Position numbers and translations under genes: made by a program | From: Pyxicephalus adspersus | Lineage: Eukaryota; Chordata; Amphibia; Anura; Pyxicephalidae | Direction of reading: 5' to 3' | DNA: 64,000 nt | Assembly (NCBI RefSeq): GCF_032062135.1 | Contig: NC_092868.1 | Location: 49,705,163-49,769,162 of the forward strand | Shown: positions 11,038 to 22,599 of the stretch, one piece after another | Position numbering within the stretch: the stretch's first letter is position 1 | Layout: each line of letters opens with the position of its first letter | Notes under the pieces: model-generated | The model's database searches: none | What the model saw: only the letters and a program-made list of their open reading frames with translations | What the model was told of the DNA's origin: nothing

Positions 11038-14000
11038 GGGGGTCTCCATCTTTACTGGGGGCTTACTATTCATACCAGTGTTACTGGGGGCTTACTATTC
11101 ATACTGGGGATCTCCATCTTTACTGGGGGCTTACTATTCATACTGGGGATCTCCATCTTTACTGGGGGCTTACTATTCATACCAACGTTACTGGGGGCTT
11201 ACTATTCTTACTGGGGGATCCCCTACCTCACTGGGGGCTAGCAAACCTCACTGGGGGATCTCCTTCCTCATTGGGGGTTCCCCATCTTTACCGGGGGCTT
11301 ACCATTCATACTGGGGATTTCCTTCCTCACTGGGGGCTACCAATCCTCAGTGGGGGCTCTTTATCTTCACTGGGGGCTCTGCATCCTCACTGGGGATCTC
11401 CTTCCTCATAGGGGGCTCTCCGTCTTTACTGGGGGCTTACCATTCATACTGGGGGATCTCCTTCCTCACTGGGGGCTGGCAAATCTCATTGGGGGCTCTC
11501 CATCTTTACTGGGGTCTTACCATTCATATTGGGGATTTCTTTCCTCACTGGGGGCTACCAATCCTCATTGGGGGCTCGCCATCTTTACTGGGGGCTTGCC
11601 ATTCATATTGGGGCTCTTCATCCTCACTGGGGGCTCTGAATCCTCACTGGGGGATCTCCTTCCTCATTGGGGGCTCTCCATCTTTACTGGGGGCTTATCA
11701 TTCATTCTGGGGATCTCCTTCCTCACTGAGGGCTCACCATTCATATTGGGGGATCTCCATCTTTACTGGGGGCTGGCAATCTTGATTGGGGGCCCTCCAT
11801 CTTTACTGGGGACTTACCATTCATACTGGGGGATCTCCTTCCTCACTGGGGGCTGCCAATCCTCGTTGGGGGCTGCCAATCCTCGTTGGGGGCTCTCCAT
11901 CCTCACTAGGGGCTCTGCATCCGCACTGGGGGCTCTTCATCTTTTCTGAGAGATCTGTATCATCACATAATTCTGAATCCTGGGGGTTCTCCTGGGGGAA
12001 TCTCTGTCTTCATTAGGGGCTCTCATTCTTCAATGGGGGCTCTCCATCCTTACTAGGGGCTCCTCATCTTCTCTGAGGGCTCATCGTCCTTTTTGGGGGT
12101 CTACATCCTTTCTAGGGACCCTTTATCATTACTAGAGAATCTGGACCCTAAGTTAGGGCTATCTGTCCTTACTGAGGATTCTCTTTACTAATGGGACTAT
12201 TTATCCTTACTGGGTGCTTTTCATTCTGCCTTAGGTTTGTCAGATCTAATTGGCGACTCTGCATCCTCACTGGGGGCTCTCAATCCTTTTTGGGGGATCT
12301 ACATCCATAATGGGGGACCTTTTTCATCACTGGGGGAATTAAATCCTAACTGGGGACTCTTAATCTTTCCTGAGAGCTCTGTATCTTTACTGAGAGATCG
12401 TTTTCATCACATGAAACTTGAGGGCCCTCAATCCTTTATGGGGGATCTCCCTCCTCACTGAATCACCAGAGGCTCTCCATTCTTACTAGAGGCTCTTCAT
12501 CCATTCAGGAGGTCTACACCAATTCTGTTGACTCCTTATCATCACTGGGGATCTGAACCCTAACTGAGGGGTCTCTGTCCTTACTGGGTGTTCTCCTTAC
12601 CAACATGGGGCTTTTTATCCTTACTGGGTATTTTTCACACAGACTTAGGGTTGTCAATTCTCATTGGGGACTATTCATCCTCATTAGGGGCTCTATATCC
12701 TCTTTGGGGGTTCTACATCTTTATTATGGGACCTTTATCATCACTGAGGGATCTGAATCCTAAATGGTGTATCGGTATCTTTTCTGAGGGTTCTACATCC
12801 TTACTGGAGGATTTATCATCACTAGGGTATCTGAATCCTAAGGGAGTACTTCCCATCCTTACAACCTGGGGGCTCTTTATTATATGTGGGTGCTCTTTCT
12901 CCATACTTAGGGTTGTCAATCCTCACTGGGGACTCTCCATCCTGATTGGAGACTTTCCATCCTTTCTGGGGGCTTGTTTTCATCACTGGGAGATCTGAAC
13001 CCTTACTAAGGGTACTCTGTCAGTACTGGGGTTCTCCTTACTAACTGGTGGCTCTTTATCATCACTGTGTGTTCTTCATCCTTATCTAGGATTGTTAATC
13101 TTCACTGGGGACTCTTTCCCCTAACTTGGTGCTCTCAATATTTTTTGGGGGCCCTTTATCATCACTTGGTGATTTGAACCTCAACTGGGGGCTATCTGTC
13201 CTTACTGAGGGTTCTGCTTTCTAACTGGGGGCTCTTTGTCTTTACTGGGTTACGTTTCATACTGACTTTTTAATTATCATTTGGAACTCTTCATCCTCAC
13301 TGCAGGCTGTCAATCCTCTCTGGGGCTTTACATCCTTAATGGTGTACCTTTAACATCAGTGGGGGATCTGCATCCTAACTGGGGGTCTCCTTATCTTTTT
13401 GGGGGGCTCTAAATCCTTACTGGGGAAAACTTTATCATCACTAGGGAATCTGAATCCTAACTAATGTTTCTCTATCCTTACAGGGGGGCTCTTAATTCTT
13501 ACTTAGGGTCATGGGTCCTCATTGGGGACTCTACATCCTTTCTGGGACTCTTTACCCTCACTGGTACTTTACATCCTCACTCAGGGTTGTCAGTTCTCTC
13601 CGGGAACTTAACCCTCTCTGTGGGCTCTCAATCATCTTTTGTGGTTCTGCATCCTTACTGGGGGTTCACCATCCTCAGTGCAGGCTCCTAAACCTTTCTT
13701 GGGGTTCTCGATCTTTGCTTTGGCTATCCATTCTTACTGGAGACTCCACATCCTTACAGAAGGACCATCATCTTTTTTAGGGCTCTGCATACTAACTGGA
13801 GGCTATGTATCCTCTTTGAATGCTCTTCATCCTGACACAGGCTTTCTGTATTCACCGGGGGGCTTTGGGTTGTCCCGTGCTCAGTTGGATCTTTTCATCC
13901 CTTTTGGAGGCTCTACATTCTTTTTGGGGTGTTTATATCCTTAGCAGGTAATCATCATTATTGGAACATCAGCATCTTAATTGGGGGTTTTCATCCTTGC

Positions 14001-14760
14001 TGGGGGTTCACCATATAAATCAAAGATTCTTCACTATCACTGGGGGCTTTCCATCCTCACTGTCAGTCTGTTAGTCCACAATGGGAGTTCTTCATCCTCA
14101 CTGGGGCTCACTATTCTTTTCAATGCTCTCCATCCTCACTGGGGAATCTCCATGCTCACTGAAGACTCTCCATCCACACGGAGGACCTTTTATTCTTACT
14201 GGGAATATAACTAACTGAGGATTACTTACTGGGGGTTCTGCATCTTCTCAACTTTACCCAGAGCTTCCCATTCCTACTGGGGGTTCTGCATTCCCTTACC
14301 CTGATTTCCTTTGATTCTCACTGAGGCTTGTCATCCTCTCCATCTTTAATGGGGGTTCTCCACAATTACTGAGAGCTCATCATCCCTACTAGAGGTTTTG
14401 AATCTTCACTGGAGACTCTTCATCCTCAGTGAAGGCTCTCCATCTTCACTGGGGCTCCTAATCCTTTCTTGAGGTCTCTCTGTCATGGTTCCTGCAATGA
14501 GCACTTTCTACTATCACTGAAGTCTCTCCATCGTTTCCAAGGGCTCATCATCCTTGAGGCACCCATCCTCACTGAGGACTCTCTATTCTAATTGGGAACT
14601 CTCCATTCTAACTGAGGGCCCTCTACTCTGGTTTTACACGGAATATTCCCCATTCTCAATGAGAGATCTCCATACTCTCTGCATGTTCTCTTTCCTGATC
14701 CCCCACACATCTCCATCCTCATTGAGCATTCTTTATCCTGATCCCTACACTTAGTGCTCC
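11038..14760 (+). repeat. About 3.7-kb minisatellite with a 20-bp unit
   Basis: The consensus unit is close to CTGGGGGCTCTCCATCCTCA, repeated on the order of 180 times. Between 11.04 and 11.95 kb units are near-identical and exactly 20 bp apart, with alternating variants (CTTACCATTCATA, ATCTCCTTCCTCA, CTGCCAATCCTC). Past about 12 kb, units drift in sequence and length. After 14.5 kb only TCCATCCTCA-like echoes remain. Because 20 is not a multiple of 3 and the unit has no stop in any plus frame, the array gives long open frames (235 aa at 11078-11785, 199 aa at 11350-11949) of LTGGSPSSLGA-type peptides. These are artefacts. There is no start context, splice site or domain to support a protein. 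Confidence 0.95.
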
Positions 14761-16044
14761 CAATCCTAATTCCCTTCCTTGCACTGATGGATTTTCATTG
14801 TTATTTAGAGAGCACTCCATCCTCATCCTGCATTGCTTTACTTCCCTCTGAATGTGGCACAGATCCTCATCCTGATTCCTTCACTGACTGGTGTTCAATC
14901 TGATCCCCAGAGTGACAATTCTCTATCATAATCATTTCACTGATTTCTCTCTATCTTCATCTCTTCATTTCCATCCTGATTCTGGCATTAAACCCATCTC
15001 TATCCTGACCCCTGCACTCAGGTGCCCCATTCTAATCCCTGAACTGACTGCTTGCCAACTTTATCTTTGGATGACTGATATCAACATAAAAACATTTTTC
15101 TGTGCTTGTTTACTGTGTATACTGTTATTGAGTCCACCTTCCAGCTTAGCCATTCTCCAGCTCCAGTTTCCTCCCTCTTGGCACCTGTTGATCTCTAAAT
15201 GATGGTGTTCATTGCAAACATGATCACTCTCTCACGTTCTGTAATGCACACCTTTTTGTCACATTTCCAACATCCATTTTCTCCAATTGATTTTCTCCAC
15301 CCTCTTATCATGCCTCCACCTTCTAGTTATGTCTTGCTAATATATACATTCACCTGGCACCTGTAGACAACATGCCAACTTCTGGCACAACATACACCTT
15401 TCCCTCACCTCTTTCTGACCTGATTGGGTGTAACCTTTTCTTTGCGGCTTACACCCATACATCTCATTAAAGAATAGTAGTCATACTTATTATCTAGTCT
15501 CTTCTATTTCCTGTAGTGAAGCAATTCACACACATTTAGGATAAACACACAAATCCACACACTACACTGTTTAGTCTGACATCAAGCTTGAAGTTGGTTA
15601 CTGAAAGGGTTACCAGGTGAAAACAATGGGAAAAGGTCTATATAAGGTTAAACACAGCCACTACATGTATAGTGCAATATGTTCTATAGTAGTCTTTGTT
15701 TGGGGTTTAGACTATAGTTAGTAAATGAGGAAGCCTTGACCTACTTTTAGGACAGCAAACAGGCAAACCCCCAACTTCTTGTCATTAGTTTTAGGGGACA
15801 CAACGTGGTCTGTACTTAATCAAAATGGGGTGTAAAGGTCATAAACACAGCAGGCAGTTGGTGCAGCAAGGTGGCAAAATTATATGCAGCTAAATGCCAT
15901 TACTATTTGCCTATGTTGGAGTTCTTCAGGATCTTAATTTTTTTGCAGATTTGATTTCTGCCTATTCTTCTAATCTATTCTGATGGGTTCCTTTAGTCAA
16001 TGCAGTTTTGCCCTCCACCAAGGCTGATAGCGCTACTAAGACAT
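14761..16044. other. Non-coding stretch, decayed minisatellite edge then unique DNA
   Basis: The first 400-600 bp still carry scattered 'ccatcctgatccc' words that look like extreme decay of the minisatellite. The rest is unique sequence with no exon recognised. Confidence 0.5.
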
Positions 16045-16352
16045 TATTATTACACAGTATTTATATAGCACCATCATATTACGCAGCGCTGTACAAAGTC
16101 CATAGTCATGCCACTAACTGTCCCTCAGAGGAGCTCACAATCTAATGTCCTTACTATAGTCATATGTCATTAATGTAGTCTAGGGTCAATTTAAGGGGAA
16201 GCCAATTAACGTTTTTTGGGATGTGGGAGGAAACTGGAGTACCCGGAGGAAACCCACGCAGACACGGGGAGAACCTGCAAACTCCATGCAGATAGTGTCC
16301 TGGCTGGGATTCGAACCTGGGACCTAGCGCTGCAAAGGCCACTGTGCTGACA
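16045..16352 (-). repeat. tRNA-promoter SINE with L2/CR1-like 3' tail
   Basis: Read on the minus strand, the element starts with a possible A box (TCAGCACAGTGG, 16350-16339) and a perfect B box GGTTCGAATCC (16317-16307). A body with 'gtgtctgcgtgggtttcc' follows. It ends with 'tacagcgctgcgtaatatg', 'gctatataaatactg' and an ATT-rich tail. The tail matches the 3' end of the LINE at 52.5-53.4 kb, as expected for a SINE mobilised by that LINE. The A-to-B spacing is shorter than in a functional tRNA, so the A box is less certain. Confidence 0.75.
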
Positions 16353-16376
16353 TACAATGACATACAAGGGTCATGT

Positions 16377-16391
16377 ATTATATATATATAT

Positions 16392-16441
<50 letters not shown>

Positions 16442-16445
16442 TTAA
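16377..16445. repeat. (AT)n microsatellite
   Basis: This is alternating TA with a few AAATA interruptions, directly beside the SINE head. It has cruciform and slippage potential. Confidence 0.9.
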
Positions 16446-17917
16446 ATCTATGGGCTGTCAATGCACCAGAACAGTTAGAAAAAATGGTCATATTCTTATC
16501 ACAAACCACAACTCAGGGTGGTATGTTACCATGCATTGTGATAAACTGCAACACATGCATTGGTTAATATACTGGGGTGCCATTGACATTAATAGTACTG
16601 CAACCTACATATCATATATATGATAATATGTGTTAACACCTGTCTTCCTGTTATAATACAGAGAAGTGAAATGGCCCTTAATGTTCCGCACCTTAACACA
16701 TGATATTATGTTGGAATAATGCATGCACACAGAATACTTATGGAACACAGAGTGTGAAGTAATTGTATCTCATAACATAGGACATACAATATATGGTAAG
16801 AGATTCGGACCAATCATCAATAAAATAAATTTAGATTGACTAGCACTTCTATATATATACATATATATATATATATATGTGTGTGTGTGTTTATTAGCCT
16901 AAGTAAAGGTTTACAATCCATCTCATCCTCCAAGTATTTCCACTTGTTTCAATATGTTTTCTACTACTCTGTGTTCCGCCAACAGTCTGGCAAGCCACTT
17001 AGGGATAATGGAAGGCACACAAGGCCTGTAGACAATGTCCTAGGCAAGGGTAAAAGGAGAAGTGATTTAAATCCCCAGTGAAGTGTGACCTGTCAACCAG
17101 CCTCCCATCCCCCAGCTCCTGGGAACTTCTCTGAGTCCTCTTCTCATCCCATCACACAGCTTTCACAGCCAATACTTCATGAACATTTCCCTGAGTTCCC
17201 CTTCAACAATTAAAAGGAAAAAAATTAGCGTCTCCCCCACAGCTGTGCAATGTGGACACAGAGATAGCATTGTCATGGTTCATTGTGATGAAGGGGACAA
17301 ATGTTTGAAGAAGGGGGGAGCAAGAATTGGGTTAGGGAAAGTTAGAGAGTGGACAATAATTCCAAAGTTCTTGGTGGGGGCCTGCCAGATGCATCATCAT
17401 GCTTTGACACTGCTGTATAGTATATATAGTGTATACTGCTGTGTAATATTATGAATAAATGTCACTTATATTAGATATAACTCAAATATTAAAATCTCAT
17501 ATTATCTTTATTATGGTAATGCACTTACAAAAGTTCTATTCATTCATTTTTAATCTGAGGTTTTTAAATAAAAAGAGTCAGGGGATCCTGGTCCTTTGTT
17601 AAGTTACTTTCCTTTATGGGGTGATAATACTCCCAATCGTTCTCCCATTGTTACAAAAATACTTCCAATGGTGACTGTGAGTAGCTCTATAGAAGCTTAT
17701 TCTGTAGACTGGTCTGTAGAGTGTTCTGCCATAGTCACCATTGGGGAACCAGCTCCCAACATTGACAATGACATGTTCTTACTGTTTTACTGGCCACACA
17801 TGTGTGTGGGGGGGGGGATAGGAGATAAATTGGTGCAAACAGGTATTCTCCAAATACAATTAGGGAGTATTTAGGGAAACATACAAAAGCTAATAAAAAG
17901 TGCAAGAAATAGATTAG
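16446..17917. other. Non-coding stretch, no gene recognised
   Basis: It contains a compound (TA)n(TG)n microsatellite at about 16849-16890 and a short G-run at 17808-17817. Open frames up to 92 aa show no domain or paired splice signals. Confidence 0.5.
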
Positions 17918-18640
17918 GTTGGCAAACAGCAAAGCAGCAAAATAGATGTCTAGGCATATACTGGTGTATGCCCAATTGTTTTTACAAACAAGAAAGAAGT
18001 GATGAGATGAAAGAGAAGAGAAGATAAGACAAGAGGGGAGGAGGAGAGAAAAAGAGGATATAAAATTGAGAATGGTGGGAAAAGAGTAATACTAAAAAGG
18101 ATATGCTGATTGAGATAAATAAATAGAAAGATATACATATATGAGACTATGTTGGCAAACAGCAAAGCAGCAAAACAGATTTCTAGGGATATGCTGGTGT
18201 ATCCCCAATTGTTGTACAAGCATCTAAATGAGAAAGAAGAGAAGAGATGAGAGGATAGGAAGAGAAGGAAAGAGACAAGAGGAGAAGAGAAAAGAAAAGA
18301 GAAAGAAGAGAGGATAGGAGGAAAAGAAAGAGAAGAGCAAAGCAGCAAAATAGATTTCTAGGAATATGCTGGTGCATCCCCAATTGTTTTACAAGGATCT
18401 AAATGAGAAAGAAGAGAAGAGATGAGAGGATAGGATAGGAGAAGAAAGGAGAAGAGAAAAGAAGGGAAGAGACAAGAGGAGAAGAGAAGAGAAGAGAAAA
18501 GAAGAGAGGAGATGAAAGGAGAGGAGAAGAGAGAAGATTTAATAAATTGCAAATGGTGGAAAAAGAGGGATACTATTATGGATATGCTGATTGAGATAAA
18601 TGAATAGAAAGGTATACATATATGAATATATTAATAAATG
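17918..18640. repeat. Purine-rich tandem triplication, 180-235-bp units
   Basis: Three head-to-tail units start near 17919, 18153 and 18335. Each opens with 'gcaaagcagcaaaayagatt' and a 'tagg-atatgctggtg' segment, then 'ccccaattgtttttac', followed by a variable GAGAAGAGA-rich spacer. A shared tail, 'gatatgctgattgagataaa', occurs after units 1 and 3. Phe/Ser-rich minus-strand frames across it are compositional. Confidence 0.85.
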
Positions 18641-18935
18641 AAATCCATGGAAAGAAGGATATAGCCTCTGTAGGTTGTTGTGCAGGATTGTATTTGATTC
18701 ACATTTCTGGGATTTCACCTTTCACTACAAATATCTTATTTCTAAATTCTATTGTTAAAGAATGCAATACCTCCAGAACATACTGAGAATGTTATAACCC
18801 CAACATCTGCAACATATATTATATATAACTCACTAAATAATCATTGTTACTGTTTAAACGATTTCTTGGCTGGTGGAGGCAGAAGAGAAGGAATAACCGC
18901 CAGTCAGTGATCACTGTCAGTGGATAATTGCCAGG

Positions 18936-18967
18936 CACGAGAGCTGCACGCGTCAGGGACAGATGGC
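18936..18967 (+). promoter_or_regulatory. Motif cluster: CACGAG, CACGCG, CAGATGG
   Basis: CACGAG (18936-18941) is an N-box word, CACGCG (18947-18952) a class C word and CAGATGG (18960-18966) a proneural-type E-box, all inside 32 bp. The order and near-identical spacers recur at 25324-25358, and part recurs at 22562-22585. The ten-base word GACAGATGGC (18958-18967) also occurs just upstream of the espn start codon. Function is inferred from motif identity only. Confidence 0.35.
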
Positions 18968-19585
18968 AGATTACCCCCCCCCCCCCCCCTATTCTGCCCT
19001 CCCTGTGTTCTGACCATCAGATCTTCTCTGCTCTCCTTCCCAGCACATCACAGATCCGAGCCCTGGGTATGTAGACACAACTAGCATTGCCATTTTATCT
19101 TTATATTCCATACAAGCAGCGATTTCATTGAAATTACAGAATAGAATGATTGCCATTTTGATAATCAGAATCTGAGAGCAGTGCATGTATGCCAAATGTT
19201 ACAGTATTTATTACTTTATCTATGTCTGTGTATAAGTGTGACAGGGAAATAAGAAATATACAATCACTTACATACTGTGGTTAGTTTCCTTTAATTGTGG
19301 GTATGTGCATTGTATCTGTGCTTACATTGGCAACATTATTACATGGAATGACATAATCTATAATAATATGATTTGTATCCAGAAAACTTTGTCTGTCAAT
19401 TATTTTATGTATTTCTGTATACATGTATTTAAATTTATAAATGTATATACATATTGTTATATTTGTCATAATCTGTACAATTTATAATCTTTCTCTCATT
19501 ATAAATTTAAATAATTATTTTCCCCTTTTTTCCATTTGCTGTGATTTTCTTCCAGCCACTCATCCTTATCTTTCTTCCCTTACAG

Positions 19586-19606
19586 ATTTACCTGCGCACC
19601 TCACAG
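19586..19606 (+). other. Possible 21-nt micro-exon
   Basis: A strong polypyrimidine tract and 'cttccc-ttacag' acceptor precede 21 nt ending 'cctcacag', followed directly by 'gtaagtgac'. Both splice sites are close to consensus, and 21 nt keeps frame (IYLRTSQ). No flanking exons were identified, so this may be chance or part of a non-coding transcript. Confidence 0.15.
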
Positions 19607-20059
19607 GTAAGTGACTCTTTGCAATGTGCTTATGCTGCAGATATTACAAAGGTTATCTCGTATTTAAAGCAAAGTGTAAGGTGAATGAATTATGTTTCTT
19701 TACACAAGTCTTTATTTTATTGATAGAGTCTAGTCTGCCATAAAAATGCACTTTGATTTATTGGCCATAGGATCTTATACCATGCCAGTGTATTGTGTTA
19801 TTTCATTTGCTTTTATTACTTGTCATGTCATTGGTCAGGGAAATCATGCATGAAGTGTAAGCTCAGTGGGTTAACATTGTCATTGCTGCATATGGGTTAT
19901 TGTGGAAGTATTTGATTTGCAGTGCTCAGCAGGTTTAGCAAATTAGTTTCGCAACAAGTTTCCATTAAGTGAATTAGTATGTAATGGATAATAATTATTA
20001 TAAAGTTTATATTTTATATATACTATAAATAATATATATAGATAATATATTTATACTAT

Positions 20060-20062
<3 letters not shown>

Positions 20063-20142
<80 letters not shown>
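20063..20142. repeat. Long perfect (AT)n microsatellite
   Basis: About 80 bp of essentially uninterrupted alternating AT, with 'agataatatatttat' at both edges (20039 and 20140 regions), so the repeat sits inside a small direct duplication. It is perfectly self-complementary and can extrude a cruciform. Confidence 0.95.
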
Positions 20143-20143
<1 letters not shown>

Positions 20144-22490
20144 TAATATATTTATTACCAATACAGTTATGTAGAATAGTTATATTTGGACAAATAGTGA
20201 CCTGGCCATGATTTCTACAGATCCAGTATAGCTGGCATGCTTACAACCACAAATGCCAGGCTCAGCTCATAGGAGGGCAGCAGATGGGTGCAGTTTGGGG
20301 GACTCAGCATCTCCCTATTACTAATATTGAACTGAGCTGTCAGAATTCCCCAATCACACAGATGTCTCCATAGAGGCCACCAAGAGCCACTGACCGAGCA
20401 TTCCCTCACACTGCCCCTGTCACCCCCTGGCAGTAATGCCCCTGATATGCCATACCAGAGCTAGGGGCAAGAAGGAGGTGTAGCCAGTTACTGTTATAGA
20501 ATAAAGTGAAATCCTGCAATATGCATATTGTGATCAGACTATGTGTGAACATTTGTGAAAAAGGGATTCATCAAAAGGTGTCAAACTCAACCTATTACAA
20601 TATTTGTATAAGTGATTCTCTAAAATGTGTGGCATTATATTTATAATATGTGTGTTAGCTGCAGGGATAGGTGTATGGAAAGGGAAAAATCAGACATGGA
20701 GACATGTTATAAAAATCTGCAGTCTTGGAAAATGGAGTCTCAGTCTCTAGAGTACAATGTGCACACAGTATATGCATGGCTGCCATAATAGAAGTTTATT
20801 CTGGCATTGATCTTTGATCCTTCTTCCTTATTTGTGTAGTTCTATTTATGCACCAAGTAAGGCTACTGGAAGTTTATATTATTATTCTAACTTTTGTTTA
20901 TGGTGATAAGTTCAGGCTAAGCTCCAGCTATTGGTGGAATATAAATCTCAAGCTGGTTGATGTGGTTTTATTATATTGCAATATTGCTTCCCTGTGTTTT
21001 TGGGCAGCTGCAGTATGGTACTGCTTACTGTATGTATTCTGCATAAAGGGGCAGATGGGGCAGTTGTGACGTCATAGCGTCTGTTTTATCTATAGCCATG
21101 GGGCACTTGTGATGTCATGGCGTCACTTTATCCTACAGTGATACCCCCAAGTCTCCCCAGTCCTTTGTGCTGATGGCACCCACCTGCTTATCCCTAACCC
21201 CCCCCCCAACAATGCACAGCCCACCCACCCCTCCCTAAAATTGATGCTTGTATACAGGTGCAATCCTCAGCTGGTGCTATACTGGGTGGGGTATTAACCC
21301 CTTTATTCCCTGGGGTATCTGGCGTCTAAATACCATATGTGATTGCAAACTATATTACAGGAAGGGAGGGGGGGGGGGGGAGAATGGACATTCACATGTA
21401 ACAAAGAACCAGGTGAACTCCCTATTCACTCAATTAGCATGAACTAGTAACATACAGTGATGTTATCTGTAATATTCTTTAAATGTGGTTGATCAATTTC
21501 ACAAATAATATGATAAAAGTATATTTGTAACCTTTATGGGTCTGAATGTTATGTTGAAGGGTCTTTTGATCTATTTCTTTATCTATAAGCAATTATTATT
21601 AGCTGGAAAGACCCAGAGCATTTACTGTGTTTTCCATTCCATAAAAATATTCGTATAGTTTTGTCTTTATCTTCTTCGAATTGCTCGTTGGAGGTTTTAG
21701 ATGCAGGAGATCCATAGAGATCAATAGATGACTGGATATGTTCTGCTGCTGGGTGCTGAACAGCTTCTGGGCTGGACCACAATACAAGTTTATGGCATTA
21801 TATATTCCTATAGTTCACTTTAATATTATAATATATTATATATACATAATGTTATAAACTAGCCATAAGATGCAGGAATCCCAGAGGATACTGAAACCTA
21901 TATACCCAATTTGTTTCTGAAATCGGACCAAATATAAAACTTTTTGGTCACTGGGACAGCTACCCTCTGCAGCTTAGCATTGGATCTAATACTAGTATAT
22001 GGAATCATCCTGAATATGTCTGCTGCTATTTACAAATAGACATAAAACAAAACAAAATATTTTAGTGCATGTTTGTAAATGTTTTACCAAGATTCACCCA
22101 ACATTTCCCCTAAATTTACACAATTTACCTCCTGCGTGGTTCATTTCTGTCTGGATTTATATGTGTAAAACAATACATTGCTTTTCATGAATATGTATAT
22201 TACAGTATAATATAATAGTATGAGTATAATAAAGTTAGAGATGTGTGAATCAAACCTTTTTTTTTTTTATTCTAATGTAATATGAATTTGGGGTAAGAGT
22301 TTGGTGAATCTTGGATAAATTAGATTCACATATAGTAAATGATTGTTGTTTCCACCTGCTTGCTTAGCTCCCCAATGTCCCTGCTTCTAACAGCTGTCTA
22401 TATTGTATATCATAGAAATTTGGGAAGTTTCTGATTGGATGGTATATATTTGGATGTTATATGATTGGATGGCTGAATGAGGAAGGAATA
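20143..22490. other. Non-coding stretch, no gene recognised
   Basis: This is unique-looking sequence. It contains a CAGCAGATGGG word at about 20278-20288, followed by GGGGGACTCAGCAT, resembling the right half of the 25.3-kb motif cluster. It also contains a G-run at about 21367-21381. No exon was recognised. Confidence 0.5.
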
Positions 22491-22550
22491 TAAATGATTC
22501 TGCATGGCTCGGGCAATCCATGTGTGATCGCTATAATGAGATACAAGTGG

Positions 22551-22585
22551 CTCGCGTTCTGCACGCGTCTAATGTCAGCAGATGG
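22551..22585 (+). promoter_or_regulatory. Motif cluster: CTCGCG, CACGCG, CAGATGG
   Basis: CACGCG (22562-22567) is followed 11 nt later by CAGATGG (22579-22585), the same spacing as the 25.3-kb cluster. The N-box position is occupied by the related word CTCGCG (22551-22556). This is a regulatory reading by motif identity only. Confidence 0.3.
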
Positions 22586-22599
22586 TGATGAGTGGCTGA

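Larger units (their letters stand above)
18641..20062. other. Intergenic segment with motif cluster and possible micro-exon
   Basis: No gene was recognised. It holds the CACGAG/CACGCG/CAGATGG cluster near 18.94 kb, a C-run at about 18974-18989, and a 21-nt splice-flanked segment at 19586-19606. All are discussed separately. Confidence 0.5.

Noticed and set aside
11078..11949. Open frames of 235 and 199 aa with LTGGSPSSLGA-type repeats
   Set aside because: They are translations of a stop-free 20-bp minisatellite; overlapping frames are open too, and there is no splice or start context.
16160..16363. 67-aa minus-strand frame (RFESQPGHYLHGVC)
   Set aside because: It is the body of the tRNA-promoter SINE, not a gene.
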